This document shows positions 27,121 to 36,210 of a stretch of 64,000 bases of DNA, in pieces. The DNA is from Lutibacter oricola (GTDB lineage Bacteria; Bacteroidota; Bacteroidia; Flavobacteriales; Flavobacteriaceae). The notes beneath the pieces are model-generated. The model made no database searches, was not told the DNA's origin, and saw only the letters and a list, made by a program, of their open reading frames with translations. Position 1 is the first letter of the stretch. Each line of letters starts with the position of its first letter. The translations under genes and the position numbers were made by a program. Where the stretch lies: contig NZ_FNNJ01000012.1 of the NCBI RefSeq assembly GCF_900106565.1, positions 1 through 64,000 of the forward strand, given 5' to 3'.

Positions 27121-27168
27121 CTCACTTCTCACTTCTGTCTCCTCACTTCCCACTTCTGTCTTCTCATA
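27121..27168. repeat. Degenerate heptamer array (CTTCTCA family)
   Basis: About six units, mixing CACTTCT, GTCTCCT, CACTTCC and GTCTTCT, followed by CATACCAATATGCTC as at the other array ends. Confidence 0.8.
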
Positions 27169-27321
27169 CCAATATGCTCATTAAGCAGAGTCGAAATAAT
27201 GTCCTCGCTTGTCATTCTGAATGCAACGCAGTGGAATTGAAGAATCTCACGTTTCAATTGTAAAAAAATGCTCTGTTCCAGTTGAGTAGACAAACGTGGT
27301 CATTGAGCGAAGTCGAAATGA

Positions 27322-27405
27322 CCAGCAACCAGCAACCAGCAACCAGCAACCAGCAACCAGCAACCAGCAACCAGCAACCAGCAACCAGCAACCAGCAACC
27401 AGCAA
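27322..27405. repeat. Heptamer array (CCAGCAA)x12
   Basis: Twelve perfect CCAGCAA units follow directly on GTCGAAATGA (27312-27321) and are followed by a CCACCAA variant. The array ends about 40 bases before the presumed -7 region of the aminotransferase gene. Confidence 0.95.
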
Positions 27406-27447
27406 CCACCAAAACCAAAAAAACCAATCAGTCTTCATAAAAAAAAT

Positions 27448-27455
27448 GTATTTTT
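27448..27455 (+). promoter_or_regulatory. Possible -7 element (TATTTTTA)
   Basis: One mismatch from TAnnTTTG, 21 bases before the ATG at 27477 and 42 bases after the heptamer array. Confidence 0.35.
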
Positions 27456-27476
27456 AACCACTGTTTAACATGTAGT

Positions 27477-28598
27477 ATGAAAGATAAAATTTGGCTGTCT
27501 TCGCCACATATGGGAGGAAACGAGCAAAAGTATGTACAAGAAGCATTTGAATCTAATTGGGTTGCGCCAATGGGAGCACAACTTGATACTTTTGAAAAAG
27601 AATTGGAATGTTATTTACAAACCTCTCAAAAAGTGGTGGCATTAAACTCAGGAACAGCAGCCATTCATTTGGCATTGATTCAGTTAGGAGTAGGGATAGG
27701 AGATGAAGTGCTTTGCCAGAGTTTTACTTTTTCGGCAACGGCAAACCCTATAACCTATGTAGGGGCAACACCTGTTTTTATTGATAGTGAAGCTGATACG
27801 TGGAATATGTGTCCGAAATTATTAGAAGAAGCAATAAAAAGCAGAATTTCAAACGGAAAAAAACCAAAGGCTATTATAGCAATGCACGCGTATGGAATGC
27901 CTTATAAGATTTCAGAAATACATCAAATTGCTTCAACATATCAAATTCCAATATTAGAAGATGCGGCGAGTGCTTTAGGAAGTACGTATAAAAATAAAGC
28001 CTGCGGAAGTTATGGAACTTATGGTGTGTGGTCGTTTAACGGCAATAAAATAATCACAACTTCTGGAGGAGGTGCTTTGTTGTGTAATTCGGCAACAGAA
28101 AAAGAACACGCCATATTTTTAGCCACACAAGCCCGAGATACAGCACCACATTACCAGCATACGCATGTTGGGTATAACTATAGAATGAGCAATATAGTAG
28201 CTGGTATAGGAAGAGGGCAATTAGAAGTATTAGACCAGCGAGTAGCACAACGAAGAGCTAATTTTGAGTTTTATAAAACAGCATTAGCTGGGTATGCACA
28301 ATTGCAGTTTTTAGAAGAGTCTAGCGGAAGTTTTTCTAACAGGTGGTTGAGTTGTGTGTTAACGCCATCATTTAAAATTAGAGAACAGCTACGTTTGGCT
28401 TTAGCAGAAGAACAGATAGAGTCTAGACCATTATGGAAGCCTATGCATTTACAACCAGTATTTGCTACTTGTAGATCGTTTGCCAATGGCGTGTCTGAAG
28501 ATTTATTCAATAGAGGTTTGTGTTTACCTAGTGGTTCTAATTTAACTTTAGATAATTTACAAAAAGTAGTTGAAGTTATAAAACAGCGTTTGGATTGA
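27477..28598 (+). CDS. DegT/DnrJ/EryC1/StrS-family sugar aminotransferase (PglE-like)
   Basis: A 373-residue PLP enzyme. The Schiff-base lysine is Lys191 in SFNGNKIITTSGGG, the PLP-ring aspartate lies in LEDAASALGS, and the N-terminus LSSPHMGGNEQKYVQEAFESNWVAPMGAQLDTFEK is typical of the PglE/LegC-type UDP-4-keto-6-deoxy-HexNAc aminotransferases. It would aminate the 4-keto product of the PglF/WbpM-like dehydratase encoded at 30259. It is the only gene between two repeat fields and is flanked by direct copies of the 215-bp element. No PglD-type acetyltransferase is nearby. Confidence 0.88.
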   Translation: MKDKIWLSSPHMGGNEQKYVQEAFESNWVAPMGAQLDTFEKELECYLQTSQKVVALNSGTAAIHLALIQLGVGIGDEVLCQSFTFSATANPITYVGATPVFIDSEADTWNMCPKLLEEAIKSRISNGKKPKAIIAMHAYGMPYKISEIHQIASTYQIPILEDAASALGSTYKNKACGSYGTYGVWSFNGNKIITTSGGGALLCNSATEKEHAIFLATQARDTAPHYQHTHVGYNYRMSNIVAGIGRGQLEVLDQRVAQRRANFEFYKTALAGYAQLQFLEESSGSFSNRWLSCVLTPSFKIREQLRLALAEEQIESRPLWKPMHLQPVFATCRSFANGVSEDLFNRGLCLPSGSNLTLDNLQKVVEVIKQRLD

Positions 28599-28690
28599 GT
28601 TGTTAGAAATCAGGAATTTGAAGTTGAGAGTCAATAGTTTTAAGCGAATTTTTACGTGTCATTTTGAGTGCAGCGCAGCGGAATTGAAGA

Positions 28691-28759
28691 CTCTCACTTC
28701 TCACTTCTCACTTCTCACTTCTCACTTCTCACTTCTGACTTCAGACTTCCCACTTCTCC
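28691..28759. repeat. Heptamer array (CTTCTCA)
   Basis: About ten 7-bp units, mainly CACTTCT with GACTTCT, AGACTTC and CCCACTT drift at the right end. Confidence 0.88.
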
Positions 28760-28900
28760 CACCAATATGCTCCTTAAGCAGAGTCGAAATAATGTTCTCG
28801 CTTGTCATTCTGAATGCAGCGCAGCGGAACTGAAGAATCTCACGTTTTTATTGTGAAAATACGTCCATTACAGTCGAAATGAAGCGAGGTTACTTTAGAC

Positions 28901-28984
28901 TCCTACTTCTCACTTCTCACTTCTCACTTCTCACTTCTCACTTCTCACTTCTGACTCCTGTCTTCTCACTTCTCACTTCTCACA
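28901..28984. repeat. Heptamer array (CTTCTCA)
   Basis: Twelve 7-bp units, with GACTCCT and GTCTTCT variants interrupting the CACTTCT run. Left junction TTACTTTAGACTCC, right junction CACACCAATATGG. Confidence 0.9.
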
Positions 28985-29085
28985 CCAATATGGTCATTAA
29001 GCAGAGTCGAAATAATGTTCTAGCTTGTCATTCTGAATGCAGCGCAGCGGAACTGAAGAATCTCACGCTTCAACAATACTAGTAT

Positions 29086-29300
29086 GTCATTCCCTCGTAG
29101 GCAGGAATCCATTATGAGTTTTACTAATAAGTTTACTTTTGTTCTTTTCCATTGATGAAAAGAACCAAAAATCTAGTCTGATGATATTTTCATTAAAATA
29201 CTATTCCTTAAAAAAGACATGCGCTGAACTCGCTGCGCTCAAACACCACCGCCTGTTTCTTTTTCTTCGGATGTATTTTCTACTGAAAATTTCATAGGAC
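29086..29300 (+). repeat. 215-bp dispersed element, copy 7
   Basis: Exactly 215 bases with the standard boundaries. Confidence 0.92.
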
Positions 29301-29450
29301 GCTTTTCTTATTTTTTAGGTCATTGAGCGGAGTCGAAATGATATTCTTTACTTATCACTCTGAGAGTAGCGTAGCGGAACTGAAGAATCTCACGTTTTTA
29401 TTGTAAAAATACGTCCATTACAGTCGAAATGAAGCGCGGTTACTTTAGAC

Positions 29451-29541
29451 TCCCACTTCTCACTTCTCACTTCTCACTTCTCACTTCTCACTTCTCACTT
29501 CTCACTTCTCACTTCTGACTTCTGACTCCTGTCTTCCCACA
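29451..29541. repeat. Heptamer array (CTTCTCA)
   Basis: Thirteen 7-bp units, the longest uninterrupted CACTTCT run in the window, with GACTTCT, GACTCCT and GTCTTCC at the right end. Confidence 0.9.
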
Positions 29542-29642
29542 CCAATATGCTCCTTAAGCAGAGTCGAAATAATGTTCTCGCTTGTCATTCTGAATGCAGC
29601 GCAGCGGAACTGAAGAATCTCACGCTTCAACAATACTAGTAT

Positions 29643-29857
29643 GTCATTCCCTCGTAGGCAGGAATCCATTATGAGTTTTACTAATAAGTTTACTTTTGTT
29701 CTTTTCCATTGATGAAAAGAACCAAAAATCTAGTCTGATGATATTTTCATTAAAATACTATTCCTTAAAAAAGACATGCGCTGAACTCGCTGCGCTCAAA
29801 CACCACCGCCTGTTTCTTTTTCTTCGGATGTATTTTCTACTGAAAATTTCATAGGAC
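29643..29857 (+). repeat. 215-bp dispersed element, copy 8
   Basis: Exactly 215 bases with the standard boundaries. Confidence 0.92.
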
Positions 29858-29986
29858 GCTTTTCTTATTTTTATTGTCATTTTAAATGCAATGCAGCGGA
29901 ACTGAAGAATCTCACGTTTCAATTGTAAAAAAATGCGCTGTTCCAGTTGAGTAGACAAACGTGGTCATTGAGCGAAGTCGAAATGA

Positions 29987-30133
29987 CCAACAACCAACAA
30001 CCAACAACCAACAACCAACAACCAACAACCAACAACCAACAACCAACAACCAACAACCAACAACCAACAACCAACAACCAACAACCAACAACCAACAACC
30101 AACAACCAACAACCAACAACCAACAACCAACAA
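29987..30133. repeat. Heptamer array (CCAACAA)x21
   Basis: 147 bases, exactly 21 units of CCAACAA, with no visible interruption. It starts directly after GTCGAAATGA, and its right end is 29 bases before the -7 element at 30163. Long open frames across it (NNQQPTT or VVGCWLL repeats) are artefacts of the repeat. Confidence 0.96.
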
Positions 30134-30162
30134 TAAAAAAGAGCAAATAAATTCAAAAAGAT

Positions 30163-30170
30163 TATATTTG
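30163..30170 (+). promoter_or_regulatory. Promoter -7 element (TATATTTG)
   Basis: Exact TAnnTTTG match 89 bases before the dehydratase ATG. The -33 position falls at about 30140, just beyond the end of the CCAACAA array. Confidence 0.65.
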
Positions 30171-30258
30171 TAATAATATATAGTTTTAAGCATATAATTG
30201 GTTGAGGATCTGTTAGGTTAAAACTAGTCTTGAAAGAAAAAGAAAAAAGAAAAATGCA

Positions 30259-32169
30259 ATGGTTGAAACAGCAATTAAAAAGGCAGTTAAAAGAAACGCA
30301 CCTAGATGGTTGGTATTATTAATTGACATTTATATAGTTGCTAACCTATTTATTGTCGCTTATTTTATCCGATTTAATTTTAGATTAGATTTTGATACGG
30401 CTGCTTTAGCGTGGCAAATACCTTTGGTTGTTTTAGTCGCTTTTTTGTGTATGTTGGTTACAGGTTCTTATAAAGGAATTATAAGGCATACAGGAGTTAG
30501 GGATGCAGTATATGTAATTTTTACCAATATATTAATCTCAGGTATATTGGCTACTATTGTTTTTGTAAAACGGTTATTAAATATTGAAACAAGATTTACC
30601 ATTCCAATATCAATTATCATCATTCATTTTTTATTAAATGTAATGGTTATGGTAACTTCAAGATATGTATTAAAAGAGTTATACTACTTACTGTTTAAAG
30701 AAAAAAAAGCAATTCAAAAAGTTTTAATTTATGGAGCAGGAGAAACAGGACTGTTAACCCAGTCTGTATTGCGAGAGGTAAAAGAGAATAAGATTCAGGT
30801 AGTAGGTTTTGTTGATGATAATAAGCGAAAGTGGGGGGTAAAAATAATGGGCTTGCATGTATATAGCCCTAACAGAGTTACTCGTAAATTTGTAGAAAGT
30901 AGAGGAATTACTGAGATTATAATTGCATTTCATAAAGAGAACCCTAAAGATTTTATGGAAATTACCAATAGGTTGTCTTTTTTAGGGGTTGAAGTAAAAA
31001 TAGTACCACCAGCAACCACTTGGGTAGATGGAGAATTTCAATCCAAACAAATTAAACAGGTTAAAATTGAAGATTTATTAGGTAGAAAACCTATAGAAAT
31101 ATTAACGGTTGAATTGCAGGAAGAAATTAAAGGTAAAGTAGTGTTAGTAACTGGAGCAGCAGGATCTATTGGAAGTGAGTTGGCAAGGCAACTACAAAAA
31201 TACCAACCAGCAACCTTACTGTTACTAGACCAAGCAGAATCTCCTTTATACGATTTAGAACAAGAATTTATACGGCAGGGAGTTACCAATTTTGAAGCCA
31301 TTGTGGGAGATGTGAGAGGTGAAAAGCGAATGTTGGCTATATTTAAACATTTTAAACCTCAAATGGTGTTTCATGCGGCAGCGTACAAACACGTACCCTT
31401 AATGGAAAAAAATCCATACGAGGCTGTAAATGTAAATGTGTTAGGAACACGTATATTGGCAAAATTAGCGGTTGCTTACAAAGTAGAAAAATTTGTAATG
31501 GTGTCTACAGATAAGGCAGTAAACCCAACTAATGTTATGGGGGCAAGCAAGCGTTTGGCAGAGTTAATGGTAAGCTCTTTAAAAGACAAAGGCACCACAA
31601 AATTTATTACCACGCGCTTTGGAAATGTATTGGGGTCTAATGGTTCTGTAATTCCGTTGTTTAAAAGGCAGTTAGAAAATGGAGGGCCTTTAACAGTAAC
31701 CCATAAAGAAATTACACGTTATTTTATGACCATACCAGAGGCTTGTAGTTTAGTGTTAGAAGCAGGTGTTATGGGAAAAGGAGGTGAGATATTTGTGTTT
31801 GATATGGGAGCATCTGTACGTATTTTTGACCTGGCTAAAAATATGATTCGATTATCTGGTTTAAGTTATCCAAACGATATTGATATTGAAATTACAGGCT
31901 TACGCCCTGGTGAAAAAATTTACGAAGAGTTGTTAGCTGATGGAGAAAATACTGTGGCAACCTACCACCCTAAAATAATGATAGCAAAAGTAAGAACTAT
32001 AGATTGCGAAGATGTAGAAGATTGTTTAAAAGATTTATCGGAAAATTTGAAAACATATTCCCGATATGAAATTGTAGCTATTATAAAAAAATTAGTGCCT
32101 GAGTTTGTATCTAACAATTCTGAATATGAAACCTTAGATACAAATTATAAAGACTCTAGAATAGCTTAA
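30259..32169 (+). CDS. Membrane nucleotide-sugar 4,6-dehydratase (PglF/WbpM/CapD family)
   Basis: A 636-residue protein. Four N-terminal helices (about residues 15-135) are followed by a first Rossmann domain (VLIYGAGETGLL) and a catalytic SDR domain with VTGAAGSIGSE. The active site has STDKAVNPTNVMGASKR, the Met-x-x-x-Lys form typical of WbpM/PglF instead of Tyr-x-x-x-Lys. It converts UDP-GlcNAc to the 4-keto-6-deoxy sugar. With the PglE-like aminotransferase it would supply a 4-amino-4,6-dideoxy-HexNAc. It heads the export/kinase block. Confidence 0.92.
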   Translation: MVETAIKKAVKRNAPRWLVLLIDIYIVANLFIVAYFIRFNFRLDFDTAALAWQIPLVVLVAFLCMLVTGSYKGIIRHTGVRDAVYVIFTNILISGILATIVFVKRLLNIETRFTIPISIIIIHFLLNVMVMVTSRYVLKELYYLLFKEKKAIQKVLIYGAGETGLLTQSVLREVKENKIQVVGFVDDNKRKWGVKIMGLHVYSPNRVTRKFVESRGITEIIIAFHKENPKDFMEITNRLSFLGVEVKIVPPATTWVDGEFQSKQIKQVKIEDLLGRKPIEILTVELQEEIKGKVVLVTGAAGSIGSELARQLQKYQPATLLLLDQAESPLYDLEQEFIRQGVTNFEAIVGDVRGEKRMLAIFKHFKPQMVFHAAAYKHVPLMEKNPYEAVNVNVLGTRILAKLAVAYKVEKFVMVSTDKAVNPTNVMGASKRLAELMVSSLKDKGTTKFITTRFGNVLGSNGSVIPLFKRQLENGGPLTVTHKEITRYFMTIPEACSLVLEAGVMGKGGEIFVFDMGASVRIFDLAKNMIRLSGLSYPNDIDIEITGLRPGEKIYEELLADGENTVATYHPKIMIAKVRTIDCEDVEDCLKDLSENLKTYSRYEIVAIIKKLVPEFVSNNSEYETLDTNYKDSRIA

Positions 32170-32226
32170 AAGCCTTTTGGTACAACACTAACTTTTGAAC
32201 CTGTATATTTAATATAAATAAGAATC

Positions 32227-32252
32227 TAAAAATGTGTAAGTTTACATTTTTA
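32227..32252 (+). promoter_or_regulatory. Hairpin in the leader of the export gene
   Basis: Perfect 9-bp stem TAAAAATGT/ACATTTTTA with an 8-nt loop GTAAGTTT, ending 32 bases before the ATG at 32285. A terminator or 5' leader hairpin is possible; there is no long T-run. Confidence 0.4.
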
Positions 32253-32284
32253 AAAAGTAACCCTACAAAAGAGACGAAACATAC

Positions 32285-33055
32285 ATGACAAATAATAAAA
32301 TTACTTATGGTTTAATACTACTGTTAGCAGCCATTTTTCAAAATTGTGCTTCGCCAGAAAAAGTAGTTTATTTTCAAGATATAGAAAATTTAAAAGCACA
32401 AACAGCATTGGTAAATTACGAACCGCAATTGCAAGTAGGTGATATTTTAACAATCAATGTGTCGGCAATTGATGCAGAAGCGGCAGTGCCTTTTAATTTG
32501 TACGAAACACCTCCAACTGTAGGGGTTATGAGTAGTAATGCCAAGCCATTGACATATATTGTAGATGCAAGTGGCGTTATTCAATTTCCTGTAATTGGTA
32601 GTGTGCAAGTAGGTGGTAAAACTATTAAAGAAAACACAGCTTACTTAACCAATTTATTGAAAGATTATATAAAAAAACCAATTGTAAATATACGGTTAAC
32701 TAATTTTAGAGTTACGGTTTTAGGTGAAGTAAAAAAACCAGGAACGTTTCAGGTTGCTAATGAGCGAATTTCTGTAGTTGAGGCTTTGGGCTTAGCAGGA
32801 GATTTAACCATTCATGGTAAAAGAAAAGAAATACAACTAATTCGAGAGCAAAACGGTGAACGAAAATTTGTAACCTTAGATTTAACTTCTAAAAAAATAT
32901 TTGAATCGCCTTATTTCTACTTAGCTCAAAACGATGTAATTTATGTTACGCCTAACAAAACAAAGGTAAACTCTTCTGCAGTAGGAACCAATACAGGGGT
33001 AATTATTTCATCTATATCCATTTTATTATCTCTAATTTCAATTCTATTAAAATAA
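32285..33055 (+). CDS. wza: Polysaccharide export lipoprotein (Wza/OPX family)
   Basis: A 256-residue outer-membrane export protein. The signal ends in a cysteine (LLLAAIFQNC), so it is probably a lipoprotein with a relaxed Bacteroidetes lipobox. A Poly_export domain (LQVGDILTINVSAIDAEA...SGVIQFPVIGSVQVGGKT) is followed by an SLBB domain (RVTVLGEVKKPGTFQVANERISVVEALGLAGDL). The last 25 residues are a hydrophobic helix. It is shorter than E. coli Wza (379), as usual for Bacteroidetes. It is 6 bases upstream of wzc. Confidence 0.9.
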   Translation: MTNNKITYGLILLLAAIFQNCASPEKVVYFQDIENLKAQTALVNYEPQLQVGDILTINVSAIDAEAAVPFNLYETPPTVGVMSSNAKPLTYIVDASGVIQFPVIGSVQVGGKTIKENTAYLTNLLKDYIKKPIVNIRLTNFRVTVLGEVKKPGTFQVANERISVVEALGLAGDLTIHGKRKEIQLIREQNGERKFVTLDLTSKKIFESPYFYLAQNDVIYVTPNKTKVNSSAVGTNTGVIISSISILLSLISILLK

Positions 33056-33061
33056 TTCTTT

Positions 33062-35419
33062 ATGCAAACGCAAGAACCTTTAAATAATTTTGAATTTAAT
33101 GAAGATAGCATTCATTTAAGAGAAGAAATTGAAAAATATACCTACCATTGGAAATGGTTTGTGTTAAGCGTGCTAATTGCTGTAGTAGGGGCATTTTTGT
33201 ACCTACGTTATGCCACCAATCAATACCAAGTTTCAACCACTATTTTAATAGACGATGAGAAAAAAGGAGGAATGAGTTCTGAGTTATCGGCTTTTGAAGA
33301 TTTGGGCTTGTTTGGAGAGCAAAACTCTATTGATAATGAAATAGAGTTGTTAAAATCTAGAACATTGGCCGAAACGGTTGTAAAGAGTTTAGGTATAAAT
33401 GTAGGTTATTTTGTAAAAGGACGAGTAAAAACAACAGAGGCATATGCTAAAAGCCTACCAATTAAAATACAGTTTTTTAAAAAAGATTCTATTTTCTATA
33501 GAACAGATTCTTCTTTTGTTGTTCGCGTTACTTCGGCAACTAGTTTTAAGTTGGAAAGTGATAGTGGACAAACAAGTACACATGATTTTGGTGAAAATAT
33601 AGAAACCAGTGTAGGAGCTATGACCATTACACCAACAGCTAAATTTAAAGGAGAAAATACTGCAGTTACCGTGCATATTACACCGTTAAAAAATGTGGTA
33701 GCTTCGTATAGAAAGCGTATTCAAGTTCAACCTGTTAATAAAAATTCAAGTGTTATTCAATTATCTTTAAAAGATCCAATTAAAGAAAAAGCGAAAGATA
33801 TTTTAAATAAGTTAGTAACACAATACAATAAAGATGCTGTTGAGTATAAAAGTTTAATAGCTAAAAATACCAATGCCTTTATTGAAGATAGATTGGAAAT
33901 TATTAATAAAGATTTGTTAGGGGTGGAAGCAGGAGCAGAAGCTTTTAAAACAAAAAATAGATTGACAGATATTGCTTCTGAAGCTACATTAGTATTAGGA
34001 TCTAAATCTGAAATTGAAAAAAGAATTATTGAGCTAAGTACACAAAAAAAACTAGTTGGTTTTATTAGTGAGCATTTGCAATCTAATAGCAATCAATTAT
34101 TACCTGCAAACTTAGGCTTAACCGAAGAAGATTTAAATACAAGTAGTGCTCAATACAATGAGTTGTTATTAGAACGCAATCGAATTTTAAAAAGTTCAAG
34201 TGCTTTAAATCCTGTAATTATAAATTTAAACGAGCAAATTAAAAATTTAAGAAGCAGTATTACGCAAAGCTTGGCAAATTTAGAAAGCTCATTAGCTATT
34301 TCATTAAGTCAAGTGCAACAACAGGAGTATAAGTTGGATTCTAAAATAGCCAAAGTACCGAAGCAAGAAAGAGAGTATAGAGTTATACAACGAGAACAAC
34401 AAATTATTGAAGCCTTATATTTATACCTGCTTCAAAAGAGAGAAGAAAACGCCATTACATTAGCAGTTACTTTACCCAATGCTAAAATTATTGATAAAGC
34501 TTATGGAAGTGATATTCCTGTAGCGCCTAAGCGAAAAATTATTTACTTAGCTGCGTTGTTATTAGGTGTAATTATTCCTTTTGCTTATTTGTACATACGT
34601 AATTTATTAGACAATTTAGTGCATACTAGAAAAGATGTTGAAACTGTTTTAAAAGCGCCTATTTTAGGAGATATTCCTAAATCTATGGTAGAAAAGAAAA
34701 TGGTGGTTTCAGACAATGAGCGTAATAGTACAGCGGAGTCGTTTAGATTGTTACGTACCAATTTAAATTTTATGCTCTCAGGCGTAAAAGATAGAGGGAA
34801 CGTAGTGTTTGTTACTTCTACTATGAGTGGTGAAGGAAAAACGTTTATAGCTATTAATATGGCTTCTGTATTGGCATTAACTAATAAAAAAGTATTGTTA
34901 GTTGGAGCGGATATAAGAAAACCGAAAATTTCGGAATATTTAAATGTATCTACTTCAAAAGGGTTGACACATTTTTTAATGGATGATACGCTACTACCTC
35001 AGGAGGTGATTGATAAAAATACAGAAACTAAATTTGATATTTTACATTCGGGTGTGTTAGCGCCAAATCCTTCGGAATTATTAATGAATGGGCGTTTTGA
35101 AGAGGTGTTAGCCTATGGTAAAGAGCATTACGATTATGTAATTGTAGATACAGCACCTATACAAATGGTTACCGATACTTTATTGTTAAGTGAAAAAGCC
35201 GATATGTTTGTATATGTAGTGAGAGCTAATTATTTAGACAAGCGTTTGTTAGAAATACCAAAAAAATTATATGCAGAAAAACGATTGCCAAATATGGCTG
35301 TACTAATCAATGGTTCGGATTTTGAACGTAGTTATGGATACGGCTATGGTTACGGATACGGCTATGGTTATGGAGAAGATTCTGCTAAAAGTTGGTGGAA
35401 AAAACTATGGAGAAACTAA
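33062..35419 (+). CDS. wzc: Wzc-type chain-length regulator and tyrosine autokinase
   Basis: A 785-residue inner-membrane BY-kinase. The first helix (FVLSVLIAVVGAFLYL) and second helix (IIYLAALLLGVIIPFAYLYI) border a large periplasmic coiled-coil Wzz domain. The kinase has Walker A STMSGEGKTF, Walker A' VLLVGADIRKP and Walker B YVIVDTAP. The C-terminus carries a tyrosine cluster of seven consecutive Tyr-Gly pairs before EDSAKSWWKKLWRN, the presumed autophosphorylation tail. Its partner phosphatase is the convergent gene at 35424, whose stop lies 4 bases away. Confidence 0.95.
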   Translation: MQTQEPLNNFEFNEDSIHLREEIEKYTYHWKWFVLSVLIAVVGAFLYLRYATNQYQVSTTILIDDEKKGGMSSELSAFEDLGLFGEQNSIDNEIELLKSRTLAETVVKSLGINVGYFVKGRVKTTEAYAKSLPIKIQFFKKDSIFYRTDSSFVVRVTSATSFKLESDSGQTSTHDFGENIETSVGAMTITPTAKFKGENTAVTVHITPLKNVVASYRKRIQVQPVNKNSSVIQLSLKDPIKEKAKDILNKLVTQYNKDAVEYKSLIAKNTNAFIEDRLEIINKDLLGVEAGAEAFKTKNRLTDIASEATLVLGSKSEIEKRIIELSTQKKLVGFISEHLQSNSNQLLPANLGLTEEDLNTSSAQYNELLLERNRILKSSSALNPVIINLNEQIKNLRSSITQSLANLESSLAISLSQVQQQEYKLDSKIAKVPKQEREYRVIQREQQIIEALYLYLLQKREENAITLAVTLPNAKIIDKAYGSDIPVAPKRKIIYLAALLLGVIIPFAYLYIRNLLDNLVHTRKDVETVLKAPILGDIPKSMVEKKMVVSDNERNSTAESFRLLRTNLNFMLSGVKDRGNVVFVTSTMSGEGKTFIAINMASVLALTNKKVLLVGADIRKPKISEYLNVSTSKGLTHFLMDDTLLPQEVIDKNTETKFDILHSGVLAPNPSELLMNGRFEEVLAYGKEHYDYVIVDTAPIQMVTDTLLLSEKADMFVYVVRANYLDKRLLEIPKKLYAEKRLPNMAVLINGSDFERSYGYGYGYGYGYGYGEDSAKSWWKKLWRN

Positions 35420-35423
35420 AATA

Positions 35424-36164
35424 TTAAAGCAATTTACTATTGTTTTTTAAAAGAGGTGTTACCAAGCGTAGCACCTTTTTTTTGTTAATTTTTTCTAACT
35501 GTTCTAAATGTCTTTGATGGTGTGTATCTGTACCTACAAAATCTATTAATTGTTGTTCTAGAAGTTGTATAGCAATATGGTGAACGCTTTTGCCATAGTA
35601 ATTAGATAGCGAAAGGAGGTTTAATTGAAATAAACATCCCGCGTTTTTAAGTTTATGGTACTCGTTAAAGTTTGAATGTAAAAAATTATAACGTTCAGGA
35701 TGTGCCAATATTGGTTGGTAACCTGCTACCTGAATTTTGAATAAGATATCGTATAGGTTAACAGGAGGATTTAAATACGACATCTCAATAAGTAAATAAT
35801 TATCTTTTAGAGTGAGTAATTTTTTTTCATTTAGTAATTTTTCAAAATTAGCGTCTAGCATATATTCAGCTGCAGCTTTTATAGTAATGCCTGTAAGTTG
35901 TTCTTTAAGAATAGCTGTTTTAACTTCTTGTAGTTTTTGTTGAATAATTTCTGGCGTGTTTTCCCAAACATCTTCCATAATGTGCGGAGTAGCTCTAAAG
36001 TTTGAAATACCGTAGCTATGCATTTTTTTTATCAACTTAATGGAATCTTCAAGTGTTTTTGCACCATCATCTATACCGGGTAGTATATGAGAGTGAATAT
36101 CTACAAAGTTCTCTGGAAAGCTAGCAGTAAGTGCTGTTCTAGAGCGTTTAAAAAGTGATAGCAT
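35424..36164 (-). CDS. PHP-family tyrosine-protein phosphatase (CpsB/YwqE type)
   Basis: A 246-residue metal-dependent phosphatase of the PHP superfamily. Metal-binding motifs are DIHSHILPGIDDGAK near the N-terminus, the RATPHIM segment, LAHPERY and GTDTHHQRH. This family dephosphorylates the tyrosine cluster of Wzc/CpsD kinases and so controls chain length and export. Being convergent with wzc, with only 4 bases between the stop codons, it is transcribed separately from the repeat side at 36165. Confidence 0.92.
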   Translation of the reverse strand: MLSLFKRSRTALTASFPENFVDIHSHILPGIDDGAKTLEDSIKLIKKMHSYGISNFRATPHIMEDVWENTPEIIQQKLQEVKTAILKEQLTGITIKAAAEYMLDANFEKLLNEKKLLTLKDNYLLIEMSYLNPPVNLYDILFKIQVAGYQPILAHPERYNFLHSNFNEYHKLKNAGCLFQLNLLSLSNYYGKSVHHIAIQLLEQQLIDFVGTDTHHQRHLEQLEKINKKKVLRLVTPLLKNNSKLL

Positions 36165-36210
36165 TTATTGGTGGTTTTGTTTTGGTAAAGGTAAATATTT
36201 TAAATGAGAA

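Larger units (their letters stand above)
25741..27320. repeat. Repeat field between the HU-like gene and the aminotransferase
   Basis: No gene is seen. It is made of three full 215-bp elements in the same orientation (25950, 26438, 26853), two CTTCTCA heptamer arrays, REP-like motifs of all three types, and copies of a GTTCCAGTTGAGTAGACAAA module (25833, 26732 and 27276). Open frames across it are repeat sequence. Confidence 0.88.
28599..29986. repeat. Repeat field between aminotransferase and dehydratase genes
   Basis: No gene is seen. It holds two full 215-bp elements (29086, 29643), three CTTCTCA heptamer arrays, REP-like motifs, and the GTTCCAGTTGAGTAGACAAA module (from 29940) that leads into the long CCAACAA array. 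Short open frames here are repeat sequence. Confidence 0.88.

Noticed and set aside
27322-30133. CRISPR array
   Set aside because: The units are 7 bp with no spacers, and there are no cas genes in the window.
29912-30193. Open frames with NNQQPTT or VVGCWLL repeats
   Set aside because: The 7-bp array stays open in several frames at once (21 bases equal 7 codons), so long frames arise on both strands without coding pressure.
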